This document shows, piece after piece, positions 17,252 through 25,397 of a stretch of 64,000 nucleotides of DNA. Source of the stretch: an uncultured Sulfitobacter sp. (GTDB taxonomy: Bacteria > Pseudomonadota > Alphaproteobacteria > Rhodobacterales > Rhodobacteraceae); NCBI GenBank assembly GCA_947502265.1, contig CANMZB010000011.1, positions 85,068 through 149,067 on the forward strand. Reading direction: 5' to 3'. Both the position numbers and the translations under genes were made by a program. Positions within the stretch are counted from its first letter, which is position 1, and each line of letters opens with the position of its first letter. The notes beneath the pieces are model-generated. The model worked only from the letters and a program-made list of their open reading frames with translations, did not search any database and had not been told where the DNA came from.

Positions 17252-17860
17252 ATGGCGCAGACACGCGAAATCAACCCGATCCTGAAACAGGTGCTGGAAC
17301 TGGGGCCAACGCTGGCTTTTTTCGTTCTCTATCTGTGGATCAAGGACGACAGCTTTGTCATTGGCGGGACTAAATACACGGGCTTTATCGTGGCGGCTGT
17401 TGTGTTCGTGCCGATCCTTCTGGTCGCGATGGCGATCCTGTGGGCACTTACGGGCAAGCTGAGCCGGATGCAGGTGTTCACCGCCTTTATGGTGATCTTT
17501 TTCGGCGGGCTGACCGCTTGGTTCAACGATGAACGGTTTTTCAAGATGAAAACCTCCATCGTATATGGGCTCTTCGCGGTGATTCTTGGAATCGGACTGC
17601 TGAAAGGCCGGTCTTGGCTGGAGTTCGTGATGAGTGACGCAATGCCGATGCGCCACGAAGGCTGGATGATCCTGACGCGGCGGCTGACGCTGGCCTTTGG
17701 TGTGCTGGCGCTGGTGAACGAGATCGTCTGGCGGACCATGTCCACCGAGGCTTGGGTGAAGATCGAGACATTCGGCTTTCCGATTGCCTTGATGGCATTC
17801 CTTTTCTGGCAGTTTACCCATCTCCAACCCTATGTGATCGAAGAAGAAAACGCGGAGTGA
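17252..17860 (+). CDS. yciB: Inner-membrane septation protein YciB/IspZ
   Basis: 202 residues, five or six hydrophobic helices, starting with the family pattern INPILKQVLELGPTLAFF and holding the MQVFTAFMVIFFGGLTAWFNDERFFKMK block (about 72-100; split here only for description). YciB is linked to cell-envelope elongation and septation in enterics. It starts 5 nt after the DMT transporter stop and is followed by a strong hairpin. Confidence 0.9.
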   Translation: MAQTREINPILKQVLELGPTLAFFVLYLWIKDDSFVIGGTKYTGFIVAAVVFVPILLVAMAILWALTGKLSRMQVFTAFMVIFFGGLTAWFNDERFFKMKTSIVYGLFAVILGIGLLKGRSWLEFVMSDAMPMRHEGWMILTRRLTLAFGVLALVNEIVWRTMSTEAWVKIETFGFPIALMAFLFWQFTHLQPYVIEEENAE

Positions 17861-17868
17861 TGCGGGTA

Positions 17869-17897
17869 CGCACAAATCCTCAAAGAGGATTTGTGCG
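17869..17897. terminator. 13-bp perfect hairpin between convergent genes
   Basis: CGCACAAATCCTC (17869-17881) pairs with GAGGATTTGTGCG (17885-17897) around an AAA loop, between the yciB stop and the GST stop. There is no T run, but the position and strength fit a bidirectional end structure. Confidence 0.7.
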
Positions 17898-17929
17898 CAA
17901 ACGTTCCATGAAAGTTTGCGGCTCCGGCA

Positions 17930-18625
17930 TCAGCGTTTAAACAGGGTTTCCTGTGCCTCTTTTTTGAAATCTGCGCGCTTGTCTGCATGAAGCGCGCGGC
18001 CTGCTTGTACGCCTGGGCGCGCGCCCATTGTATCGAGCCAGCGTGCCAGATGCGGTTTGTCTTCAAGTGTTTGTTGCTGGCCTTCCCAAAGGGAGGCCCA
18101 TCCCCAGATCGAAAAATCGGCGATGGAGACAAAATCTCCGGCCACAAACGCGTTGTCTGCGAGTTGCCTGTCCAGCACTGCGTAAAGGCGCGCAACCTCT
18201 GCGCGGTAGCGGTCTTTGGCATAGGGCAGATCATGTGGCGGATCCATTGCGGGGGCATATTTCAGAAAATGATGGGCTTGCCCTGCCATCGGGCCAAGGC
18301 CTCCCATCTGCCACATCAGCCACTGGTCCACTGCGATCCGCTGCCGCTCTGTTGTGCCGCAAAAGAGGCCGGTTTTGCGCGCGAGGTATTGCAAGATTGC
18401 GCCGCTCTCGAAAATTGACAGGGGCGCGCCGTCCGGCCCGTCGGGGTCGACGATGGCGGGCATCCGGTTGTTCGGGGCGATCTTCAGGAATTCGGGATCG
18501 AATTGGTCGCCTGCGCCGATGTTGATGAGGTGGGTATTGTAGGGCAGCCCCATCTCCTCAAGGCAGATCGAGACTTTCCAGCCGTTTGGGGTGGGCCAGA
18601 AATAAAGATCAATGGGGGTGCTCAT
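17930..18625 (-). CDS. Glutathione S-transferase, nu-class/YfcG-like
   Basis: 231 residues from the ATG at 18625. The N-terminal thioredoxin-like domain (IDLYFWPTPNGWKVSICLEE) has the TPNGWKV pattern of YfcG/Ure2-type enzymes, where Asn rather than Cys or Ser contacts glutathione, followed by NNRMPAIVDPDGPDG and ESGAILQYLA. The C-terminal helical domain holds the usual SIADFSIWGW motif. Such enzymes act as glutathione-dependent disulfide reductases; that function is inferred. It ends with a basic tail. Confidence 0.9.
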   Translation of the reverse strand: MSTPIDLYFWPTPNGWKVSICLEEMGLPYNTHLINIGAGDQFDPEFLKIAPNNRMPAIVDPDGPDGAPLSIFESGAILQYLARKTGLFCGTTERQRIAVDQWLMWQMGGLGPMAGQAHHFLKYAPAMDPPHDLPYAKDRYRAEVARLYAVLDRQLADNAFVAGDFVSIADFSIWGWASLWEGQQQTLEDKPHLARWLDTMGARPGVQAGRALHADKRADFKKEAQETLFKR

Positions 18626-18711
18626 GGGGTGCTCTTTGTATTTGGGTGACGTTGTCGTGATGATGCCGGTTTTGGCCGCGAGGGCAAGAGGCACGTTCGC
18701 GCACTGTCTGC

Positions 18712-18740
18712 TTGACGCACAAAGGCCAATCCCATAACTA
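18712..18740 (+). promoter_or_regulatory. Sigma-70-type promoter for metZ
   Basis: TTGACG (18712-18717) and TAACTA (18735-18740) are separated by 17 bp. The expected start, near 18747, falls at the 5' edge of the SAM-II aptamer. Confidence 0.65.
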
Positions 18741-18743
18741 AAT

Positions 18744-18798
18744 TCCGTGGCGATTTGTTACCGGATTGCGGGCCACGTTAAACATCCCGCTAAAAGGT
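18744..18798 (+). promoter_or_regulatory. SAM-II riboswitch aptamer
   Basis: Shows the SAM-II pseudoknot architecture: stem P1 CGTGGC (18746-18751) with GCCACG (18772-18777), the GATTTG loop, a pseudoknot stem GCGGG (18768-18772) with CCCGC (18786-18790), and the conserved 3' element GCTAAAAGG (18789-18797). SAM-II precedes methionine genes in alphaproteobacteria, and here it precedes metZ. Confidence 0.93.
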
Positions 18799-18805
18799 CA
18801 GGATG

Positions 18806-18843
18806 AAAGCCCCCTTTCGCTTGACCGCGACTGGGGTTTTTTT
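18806..18843 (+). terminator. Riboswitch expression-platform terminator
   Basis: AAAGCCCC (18806-18813) pairs with GGGGTTTT (18833-18840, one G-T) and the T run continues to 18843, just before metZ. A competing fold is possible: GGTCA (18796-18800) at the end of the aptamer can pair with TGACC (18822-18826) inside the terminator loop. This suggests control by premature termination when SAM is bound. Confidence 0.75.
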
Positions 18844-18891
18844 ATGCCGCGCCCCGCCTTGATTCTTACCGGCACGCAAAGGAACATAGCA

Positions 18892-20076
18892 ATGAGCGAT
18901 AACTGGAAACCGAGCACCAAAGCCGTCCACGCAGGCACCCGCCGCAGCCAGTACGGCGAGGTGTCCGAGGCGATTTTTCTGACCCAAGGCTTTGTGTACG
19001 AGAGTGCCGAGCATGCCGAGCAGCGGTTTATTGCCTCGGGCGAGGATGAATTTATCTACGCCCGCTACGGCAATCCAACCGTCGCCATGTTCGAAGACCG
19101 CGTCGCAGCGCTTGAGGGCGCCGAGGACGCTTTTGCCACGGCCTCCGGTATGGCGGCTGTTTCTGGTGCACTGATGTCGATGCTCAAGGCAGGAGATCAC
19201 GTTGTCTCTGCGCGCGCACTCTTTGGGTCGTGCCTCTACGTTCTCGAAGAGATCCTGACACGCTACGGGGTCGAGGTGACCTTTGTGGACGGGACCGATC
19301 TGGCGGAATGGGAGGCTGCGATCCGCGATGACACCAAGGCCGTGTTTTTCGAATCGATTTCGAATCCCACTCTGCAACTTGTCGATATAGAAGCGGTAAG
19401 CGCGCTGGCACATGCCAAAGGCGCGCTTGTTCTGCTGGACAATGTATTTGCTACGCCGGTGTTCTCGGATGCGATCGCGCAGGGGGCGGATGTCGTGATC
19501 TATTCCGCCACCAAACATATTGATGGGCAGGGCCGTGCGCTGGGCGGGGTGATCCTTGGCACCCGCGATTTTATCCGTGGCACAGTGGAACCTTACATGA
19601 AACATACCGGTGGTTCGATGTCGCCTTTTACTGCGTGGATCATGCTCAAAGGGTTGGAGACGATGAATTTGCGTGTGCGCGCGCAGGCCGCATCGGCAGA
19701 AGCGGTCGGCAAGGCGCTGGAAGGGCATGCCGCGTTGAAGCAGATGGTTTATCCGGGTCTGCCAAGCCACCCCCAGCATGATTTGACCGTGCGCCAGATG
19801 GGCAAGGGCGGCACGGTGATTGCGTTGGATCTGGCAGGCGGCAAAGACGCCGCGTTCAAGTTTCTCAACGCCATCAAGGTGGGTGTGATTTCGAACAATC
19901 TGGGTGATACGAAAACCATCCTGACCCATCCTGCCACCACGACCCACCAGCGCTTACCGCAAGCGCAAAAGGAGTTGTTGGGCATCACCCCCGGTCTGGT
20001 GCGCATCAGTATTGGTCTGGAGGATAGCGAAGACCTGATCGCTGATTTTACTCAAGCCCTTGATGGCGCAAAATAG
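18892..20076 (+). CDS. metZ: O-succinylhomoserine sulfhydrylase
   Basis: PLP enzyme making homocysteine from O-succinylhomoserine and sulfide, the direct sulfhydrylation route to methionine. The 394 residues start MSDNWKPSTKAVHAGTRRSQ; key motifs are YARYGNPTVAMFE, LLDNVFATP and the PLP-lysine motif YSATKHIDGQGR (about 205). The ATG at 18892 has AAAGGA upstream; earlier in-frame starts lie inside the riboswitch and terminator. Control is by the SAM-II element upstream. Confidence 0.95.
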   Translation: MSDNWKPSTKAVHAGTRRSQYGEVSEAIFLTQGFVYESAEHAEQRFIASGEDEFIYARYGNPTVAMFEDRVAALEGAEDAFATASGMAAVSGALMSMLKAGDHVVSARALFGSCLYVLEEILTRYGVEVTFVDGTDLAEWEAAIRDDTKAVFFESISNPTLQLVDIEAVSALAHAKGALVLLDNVFATPVFSDAIAQGADVVIYSATKHIDGQGRALGGVILGTRDFIRGTVEPYMKHTGGSMSPFTAWIMLKGLETMNLRVRAQAASAEAVGKALEGHAALKQMVYPGLPSHPQHDLTVRQMGKGGTVIALDLAGGKDAAFKFLNAIKVGVISNNLGDTKTILTHPATTTHQRLPQAQKELLGITPGLVRISIGLEDSEDLIADFTQALDGAK

Positions 20077-20078
20077 GC

Positions 20079-20109
20079 AGCCCATGGCGTTCTTTGCCCC
20101 CTATGGGCT
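20079..20109 (+). terminator. Hairpin after metZ
   Basis: AGCCCAT (20079-20085) pairs with ATGGGCT (20103-20109), two nucleotides after the metZ stop; there is no T run. It overlaps the -10 box of the next promoter. Confidence 0.4.
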
Positions 20110-20114
20110 ATAAT
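20086..20114 (+). promoter_or_regulatory. Possible folE2 promoter
   Basis: A perfect -10 hexamer, TATAAT (20109-20114), stands out in GC-rich surroundings 63 nt before the folE2 ATG. The -35 position at 17 bp spacing (GGCGTT) is a poor match. Confidence 0.4.
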
Positions 20115-20176
20115 CATTTGGTATTCTGCGCAGGGAGCCCTACATATGGTTCCTGCTCAACGAGGGGGCTCATGCC

Positions 20177-21271
20177 ATGAATATCGCGACATCGATCAAG
20201 CAGACACCCGATCGCAATGCGGCCGAAGAGGCGCTGGAAACGCTGCGCTCTTGGGCTGAAGCGGCAAGTGAAACGGATCTTGCAGCGCTGGATCCGGCTG
20301 TTTCGCAGCTATTGCGGGGCGGCAAAGCCTATCCTTTGTTTGATCGGGAGTATCCCGCCGATTTCGAGATCGAGGCAGACTATAAGGACAGCTTGCCTGA
20401 CCTGCAAAATGGCCCCTCAAGCCTGATCAAAGGGTCAAAACAGCAGATACAGCATGTGGGCATCTCCAATTTCCGCTTGCCGATCCGCTTTCAAAGCCGC
20501 TCGGGTGGGGATCTGATGCTTGAGACGTCGGTGACCGGGACGGTCAGCCTTGAGGCGGACAAGAAGGGCATCAACATGTCCCGCATCATGCGCAGTTTTT
20601 ACAAACATGCGGAAAGCACCTTCAGCTTTGCGGTGATCGAGGCGGCGCTGGACGACTATATCACCGATCTGGAAAGCTTTGATGCGCGTATCCAGATGCG
20701 CTTTTCCTTCCCGATGAAGATTTCGAGCCTGCGTTCGGGGCTTGAGGGGTATCAGTACTATGATGTCGCGCTCGAACTTGTTGAACGCAATGGTGTGCGC
20801 CAGAAGATTATCCATCTTGATTATGTTTACTCCAGCACCTGTCCGTGTTCGTTGGAGTTGTCCGAGCACGCCCGCGCCACGCGCAACCAGCTGGCTACCC
20901 CGCATTCACAACGCTCTGTTGCGCGGATTTCCGTGCTGCTGGATGATAGCGGGCAGTGCCTGTGGTTCGAGGATCTGATCGAGGGGTGTCGTCGTGCGGT
21001 GCCAACCGAGACGCAAGTCATGGTCAAGCGTGAGGACGAACAGGCATTTGCCGAATTAAACGCGGCCAATCCGATTTTCGTCGAGGACGCAGCAAGGCTG
21101 TTTTGCGAACAGCTTCAGGCGGATGCGCGGATTTCAGATTTTCGTGTTGTCGCAAGCCATCAGGAAAGCCTGCACAGCCATGACGCTGTCAGTGTGCTGA
21201 CGGAAGGGCCGACATTCGCGCAGGTGAGCCTTGATCCCAAGCTGTTCAATACGTTGTTCCACGTCGGCTGA
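20177..21271 (+). CDS. folE2: GTP cyclohydrolase FolE2 (type IB)
   Basis: Converts GTP to dihydroneopterin triphosphate, the first step of folate synthesis, using the zinc-independent IB family. The 364 residues include ISNFRLPIRF (about 96), the tunnelling-fold core and the catalytic-Cys motif STCPCSLELSEHA (about 218). Type IB enzymes are often used under zinc limitation, but no Zur site is obvious here. Together with folB-folP at 33 kb it supplies the folate pathway. Confidence 0.94.
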   Translation: MNIATSIKQTPDRNAAEEALETLRSWAEAASETDLAALDPAVSQLLRGGKAYPLFDREYPADFEIEADYKDSLPDLQNGPSSLIKGSKQQIQHVGISNFRLPIRFQSRSGGDLMLETSVTGTVSLEADKKGINMSRIMRSFYKHAESTFSFAVIEAALDDYITDLESFDARIQMRFSFPMKISSLRSGLEGYQYYDVALELVERNGVRQKIIHLDYVYSSTCPCSLELSEHARATRNQLATPHSQRSVARISVLLDDSGQCLWFEDLIEGCRRAVPTETQVMVKREDEQAFAELNAANPIFVEDAARLFCEQLQADARISDFRVVASHQESLHSHDAVSVLTEGPTFAQVSLDPKLFNTLFHVG

Positions 21272-21379
21272 GGCTGGGCGTTTCAAAGGCCTTGTGTGAC
21301 GTTTCGGGTTTGTTCCTTGCTAGGCATGTTATTTCGCAGTTGCAGAAAGAGCGTAGCGGCTATGCAGTTTTGGAGGTAC

Positions 21380-21394
21380 TGCTGCAGTGCAGCA
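21380..21394. promoter_or_regulatory. Perfect 7-1-7 palindrome
   Basis: TGCTGCA-G-TGCAGCA, a perfect inverted repeat 59 nt before the DUF1127 gene. Its size and position suit an operator, but no regulator is identified. Confidence 0.35.
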
Positions 21395-21452
21395 TGACCT
21401 ATCTAGAGGGTACGGGGATGTTCCCGCACAGACTTATCCGAAGGCATATCCG

Positions 21453-21734
21453 ATGACCTATCAATCGACCGCAACTGAACTCTTTTCCGCCCGTATGCCC
21501 GCACGGGGCCAGGTGAACTCGACCACGCCATTCCTGACCGCGCGCAATTCCTTTGCGCAGTTGGGCCAGCTTCTTGCGCGCGCAGGTACTGCGATGATGA
21601 ATGCATCCCGCGGCGCGGCTCGCGTCGAGCGTGTTCACGCCTTGCAGGCCAAAACCGACGCCGAGCTTAAGACAATGGGCATCCAGCGCGAAGACATTAT
21701 CCATCATGTTTTCAAAGACTGCTACTACGTCTAA
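21453..21734 (+). CDS. DUF1127 family protein
   Basis: 93 residues from the ATG at 21453 (GAAGG upstream). The C-terminal half matches DUF1127: a helical region with AARVERVHALQAKTDAELK, then MGIQREDIIHHVFKDCYYV. Such small basic proteins in alphaproteobacteria have been linked to RNA metabolism and stress or phosphate responses; no specific role is assigned here. It stands alone with its own strong terminator, so it is probably an independent, highly expressed unit. Confidence 0.85.
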   Translation: MTYQSTATELFSARMPARGQVNSTTPFLTARNSFAQLGQLLARAGTAMMNASRGAARVERVHALQAKTDAELKTMGIQREDIIHHVFKDCYYV

Positions 21735-21771
21735 TTCTTACGCCGCATAACGCGGCATATGACGACCGTCC

Positions 21772-21816
21772 AACGCCCCCCATCGTGTCAGCAGATGTCA
21801 CGTCGGGGGGCGTTTT
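21772..21816 (+). terminator. Strong intrinsic terminator after DUF1127 gene
   Basis: AACGCCCCCC (21772-21781) pairs with GGGGGGCGTT (21805-21814); inner CGTG/CACG extends the stem, and TTTT follows. Confidence 0.9.
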
Positions 21817-21885
21817 GCGTTTTCAGGGGGCTGGTCGCGCGACTGATGCTTGACACTCCAGCACGCCCGCGCCAACGCTGCGCGG

Positions 21886-23331
21886 ATGGATTTGCGCCCG
21901 GTAGGATATGTAATTGGCTTGCTGGTGGCCGTGCTGGGGCTTGCCATGTTTGTGCCGTTGCTGGTGGACGTTGCCGAAGGGCGCGAACAATGGCCGGTTT
22001 TCCTGCAAAGCGCTTTCATTACGATCCTGGGCGGAACTGCGATTGCGTTGGCCTGTGCCAGCGGGGTGCGCGAAGGCCTCACTATTCAACAGACCTTCTT
22101 GCTGACCACCACGGTTTGGGTGGCGCTGCCTGCCTTTGGCGCGCTCCCTTTTGTGTTGGGGGCCACAGACGCGCGGGCCGTCGATGCGGTGTTCGAGGCA
22201 ATGTCAGGTATGACCACAACCGGTGCCACCGTCTTTTCCGGCCTTGATACGCTGCCCAAGGGGTTGTTGATCTGGCGGGCCATTCTGCAATGGCTGGGCG
22301 GCATCGGTATCATTGTGGTTGCGATGGTGTTCCTGCCGGAGCTGCGCGTCGGCGGTATGCAGATTTTCAAATCGGAATCCTTCGATACCCTCGGCAAGAT
22401 CCTGCCCCGTGCGGGACAGATCGCGACGCAGATTTCCGGTATTTATGTGGCTTTCACACTGATCTGTGCGTTGATCTACCTCTATTTCGGGATGAATCTT
22501 TTTGATGCGACATCCCACGCGATGACAACGATTTCCACGGGGGGCTTTGCGAATTACGATGCCTCTTTCAGTACATTCTCCGGCCCGCTGGAATATGCGG
22601 CGGCAATTTTCATGATCCTCGCTGCGCTGCCTTTTGTGCGCTATGTGCAGTTGATCAATGGCAATCCGCTGGCGCTGCATCGCGATCCGCAAGTGCGCGG
22701 CTTTGTGATGACCGTCGCGGTTCTGGTGCTGCTTTTGGTGGTCCTGCTCGAAGAAGATGTCCACTTTGGTCTCGAACAAGCGCTGCGCGAGGCATTGTTC
22801 AACGTGACTTCGATCATTTCCGGCACCGGCTACGCCTCTGTCGATTACATGCAGTGGGGCAGTTTTGCGGTCGTTCTGTTCTTTTTTATCGGGCTGATCG
22901 GAGGCTGCGCGGGGTCAACCGCATGTTCGATCAAGATTTTTCGATACCAGTTGTTGTTTGCGTCGATCCGGTCGCAATTACAGCGCATCCGCTCCCCGCA
23001 CGGCATTTTCACTCCGCGCTACGATGGCAAACCCGTGGCCGAAGACGTTCTGGCCTCGGTGATGTCGTTCTTCATGTTTTTCGTGGTGACGCTGGGCGTT
23101 GTAGCGGTGGCGCTGTCGCTTACCGGGCTGGATTTCGTCACGTCTGTTTCAGGGGCAGGAGCGGCGCTTGGCAATATCGGGCCGGGCTTGGGTGATATCA
23201 TCGGCCCTGCGGGTAATTTTGCCACGCTGAACGACACCGCAAAATGGATTTTGATCGCTGCAATGCTGATCGGGCGGCTTGAACTGATGGTGGTCTACGT
23301 TCTGTTTACCGTCACTTTCTGGAAAGCCTGA
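21886..23331 (+). CDS. trkH: TrkH-family potassium uptake protein
   Basis: Membrane subunit of the Trk potassium transporter. The 481 residues from the ATG at 21886 have about ten hydrophobic spans and the four K+-channel-like P-loop segments, including MSGMTTTGATVFSG, TTISTGGFANYD, ISGTGYASVDY and GAALGNIGPGLG. A TTG at 21850 would add 12 residues. The cytoplasmic NAD-binding partner TrkA is not in the window. Confidence 0.94.
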   Translation: MDLRPVGYVIGLLVAVLGLAMFVPLLVDVAEGREQWPVFLQSAFITILGGTAIALACASGVREGLTIQQTFLLTTTVWVALPAFGALPFVLGATDARAVDAVFEAMSGMTTTGATVFSGLDTLPKGLLIWRAILQWLGGIGIIVVAMVFLPELRVGGMQIFKSESFDTLGKILPRAGQIATQISGIYVAFTLICALIYLYFGMNLFDATSHAMTTISTGGFANYDASFSTFSGPLEYAAAIFMILAALPFVRYVQLINGNPLALHRDPQVRGFVMTVAVLVLLLVVLLEEDVHFGLEQALREALFNVTSIISGTGYASVDYMQWGSFAVVLFFFIGLIGGCAGSTACSIKIFRYQLLFASIRSQLQRIRSPHGIFTPRYDGKPVAEDVLASVMSFFMFFVVTLGVVAVALSLTGLDFVTSVSGAGAALGNIGPGLGDIIGPAGNFATLNDTAKWILIAAMLIGRLELMVVYVLFTVTFWKA

Positions 23332-23346
23332 TGATTGACAGGCAAA

Positions 23347-23365
23347 CGCGCCCTTAGAGGGCGCG
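23347..23365. terminator. Hairpin between convergent trkH and SPOR/PG-binding gene
   Basis: CGCGCCCT (23347-23354) pairs perfectly with AGGGCGCG (23358-23365) around a 3-nt loop, 15 nt after the trkH stop. Confidence 0.65.
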
Positions 23366-23417
23366 GATTTCATGCTCCGGCGGTGTTGGACGTGCGTGGT
23401 GTTGTCGTCGCCAGACG

Positions 23418-25199
23418 CTATTCCCAGCAGCTTACCAGCACGGTCATGCCGGTTGCGCGTTCCGATATCTGGAAAGGGGTGAGCGGGCCGGAAGGTGCCG
23501 TGTTCTGTGCCAGATCAATCCCTGCCTCTTTGGTAACGGCCTGCACCGTCTGTGCATCCAGCGAAAAGCTGACATCGGCGGGCAGCTGCGGGCCGTCTTT
23601 TGGCAGCGGGGCCAACATCCCGATCACGGTGCCATCCCCGGTCAAAACCGGGCCACCCGCGTCCCCTGCGCGGCTTCGTAGCGCCAGCCGGTCAAGCGAT
23701 TCCTCGCCGTGCAGGCCGCGCACGTCCTCGATGGTGCCGAATGTCATCGAAGGCGCGCTCAGCACCCCCTCAAAAGAATAACCCGCAAGGGCGACCTCGC
23801 TTTGCAGGCGCGGGGTTTGCGCGGCGAAAGAGGCCACCGCCAGCGGCGACAGCGCCACATCGGGCCTAAGCAGGGCAACACCGCGCGCGGCATCGTCGGT
23901 CACAACACGCGCATCAGTATCGCCGTCCAGCGTGATCCGCGCGCAGCCTTGCACCGCTTCGGATGTGGTGACGACATCTCCGGCCGGCGTGACAAAAAAG
24001 CCCGAGCGCGACAGTTTGGGTTTGCGCACCTGCAAGCCCGACACCAGATCAATCGCCTGTTCGGCTGGTCCGCCAGCAGACGCGCTGAGCACACCGGGCA
24101 GGCGGGTAAAGCTGCTGCGCATCTCGCTCAGGACACGGCGGCGGCGTTCCTCGTCACCTGCGGGCCAGATCAACGTGAAGCCCTTGATCTCGCCATCTTG
24201 CAGAGTCGCTTCGGTATAGCTGATGGTGCGGGCGTTTTCGCCAACCAGCGTAAAGCTTGAATTGTTGCGCTCGCGCGGGCCGTCCATCGGCACGATTTCT
24301 AGGGTTTGCATGATTTCGTACAGGCCGAAAAGCGTGTTTTGATCGCCCGGCTGGCTGATCAGCAGCACCCGTGCGCCGATATCGCCTGTCGGGCTGTATT
24401 GGGCGAACGGCGGCTCGTAGCTGTCAAATGCCACAACGCCCATCGGCAGTTGCATTTCAATGCCCGATTTGGTGTCACGCACGGTGCGCAGGCCCAACCC
24501 TTCGAGAACCGCGTTGTACTGCCGCGCCAGATCGACCCGCTGCATCGTTGTCAGGATGCCTGTCTGCTCGAACCCGTTCGCAACCTGCCACTGCGCCATC
24601 GAGTTGCGCGTGCCACGGCCAAAGGCACCGTCGATGGCGGCCTCATAAAAACCGGCCCATTGCAACATCACCTGAAGCTGCTTGCGTTCGTCGCGGTCCA
24701 GCAGGCTTTCGCTGCGCTGTGCTTCACGAGGGGTCTCGTCGGCGGGTTCGGGTTGGGGGGCTGGGGGGATTTCGGTCACTTGCGGGGCAGGGACGATTTC
24801 TTCGGTTATGGTGCTTTCGGGCGCATCCACGGCGCCGTTGCCCAGCACATTCGCACCGACCGGCCAGAACTGCTGGCGCAGACGGCTGGACAACTGGATA
24901 AAGCTGTCGCCCGGCACAAGCCCCTCGCGCCGGTACTGGCGCAAGACCAGCTCTGCGTCATCGCGACGATAGGGACCGACCACGATGGCATACCAGCCGC
25001 CACCGACGGCAAAGCCGTTCACATCCTGCAACAGGGTTGTATAGGCGCGTGCGCGATCCGTGGCGCGGGCCAATGATTGTTGCGCCTCGATCTGGATCCA
25101 GACAACCTCGTCGGGATTGACAGATTGCGCCGCCGCATAACGAGGGGTGCCAACGAGGGCCGTAAGAGCGACCAGGGAGGCCAGAATATATCGCAACAT
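23418..25199 (-). CDS. SPOR/PG-binding protein with catalytically dead trypsin-like domain
   Basis: 593 residues from the ATG at 25199: signal peptide (to about Ala24), a SPOR-like segment (about 40-105), a Pro/Glu-rich linker (about 120-165), a PG_binding_1 repeat (about 170-235), a middle domain, and an HtrA-like fold (about 395-560). All three protease positions are changed: Glu414 where His is expected (TTSEAV against TNNHVI), Gly440 for Asp (RGVALL against TDIALL), and Ala514 for Ser (AGDAGGP against RGNSGGP). The in-window DegP aligns well here and makes the contrast clear. It is probably a cell-wall-anchored scaffold or sensor. The open frame extends 106 codons upstream, across the divergent glyQ, but only this start gives a signal peptide. 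Confidence 0.88.
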   Translation of the reverse strand: MLRYILASLVALTALVGTPRYAAAQSVNPDEVVWIQIEAQQSLARATDRARAYTTLLQDVNGFAVGGGWYAIVVGPYRRDDAELVLRQYRREGLVPGDSFIQLSSRLRQQFWPVGANVLGNGAVDAPESTITEEIVPAPQVTEIPPAPQPEPADETPREAQRSESLLDRDERKQLQVMLQWAGFYEAAIDGAFGRGTRNSMAQWQVANGFEQTGILTTMQRVDLARQYNAVLEGLGLRTVRDTKSGIEMQLPMGVVAFDSYEPPFAQYSPTGDIGARVLLISQPGDQNTLFGLYEIMQTLEIVPMDGPRERNNSSFTLVGENARTISYTEATLQDGEIKGFTLIWPAGDEERRRRVLSEMRSSFTRLPGVLSASAGGPAEQAIDLVSGLQVRKPKLSRSGFFVTPAGDVVTTSEAVQGCARITLDGDTDARVVTDDAARGVALLRPDVALSPLAVASFAAQTPRLQSEVALAGYSFEGVLSAPSMTFGTIEDVRGLHGEESLDRLALRSRAGDAGGPVLTGDGTVIGMLAPLPKDGPQLPADVSFSLDAQTVQAVTKEAGIDLAQNTAPSGPLTPFQISERATGMTVLVSCWE

Positions 25200-25326
25200 C
25201 TTGTTCGGAACTTTCGAAGAATTAATTTGACGCAGATAAGCAGGAAACTGTGGCGATTCCCATAACGGATGCGTTTGTTTCACAGACATTTCAACACCGT
25301 TGCCTCTGTGCAGCCCGCGCTGTCGA

Positions 25327-25355
25327 TTGACGCTTGCGCCACAGCGCCCTAGTAA
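25327..25355 (+). promoter_or_regulatory. Sigma-70-type promoter for glyQ
   Basis: TTGACG (25327-25332) and TAGTAA (25350-25355) with a 17-bp spacer, 42 nt before the glyQ ATG. Confidence 0.55.
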
Positions 25356-25397
25356 GAGCGCAATTGGCGCAGGCCCACGCAGGCAAAGGTATTCGTT

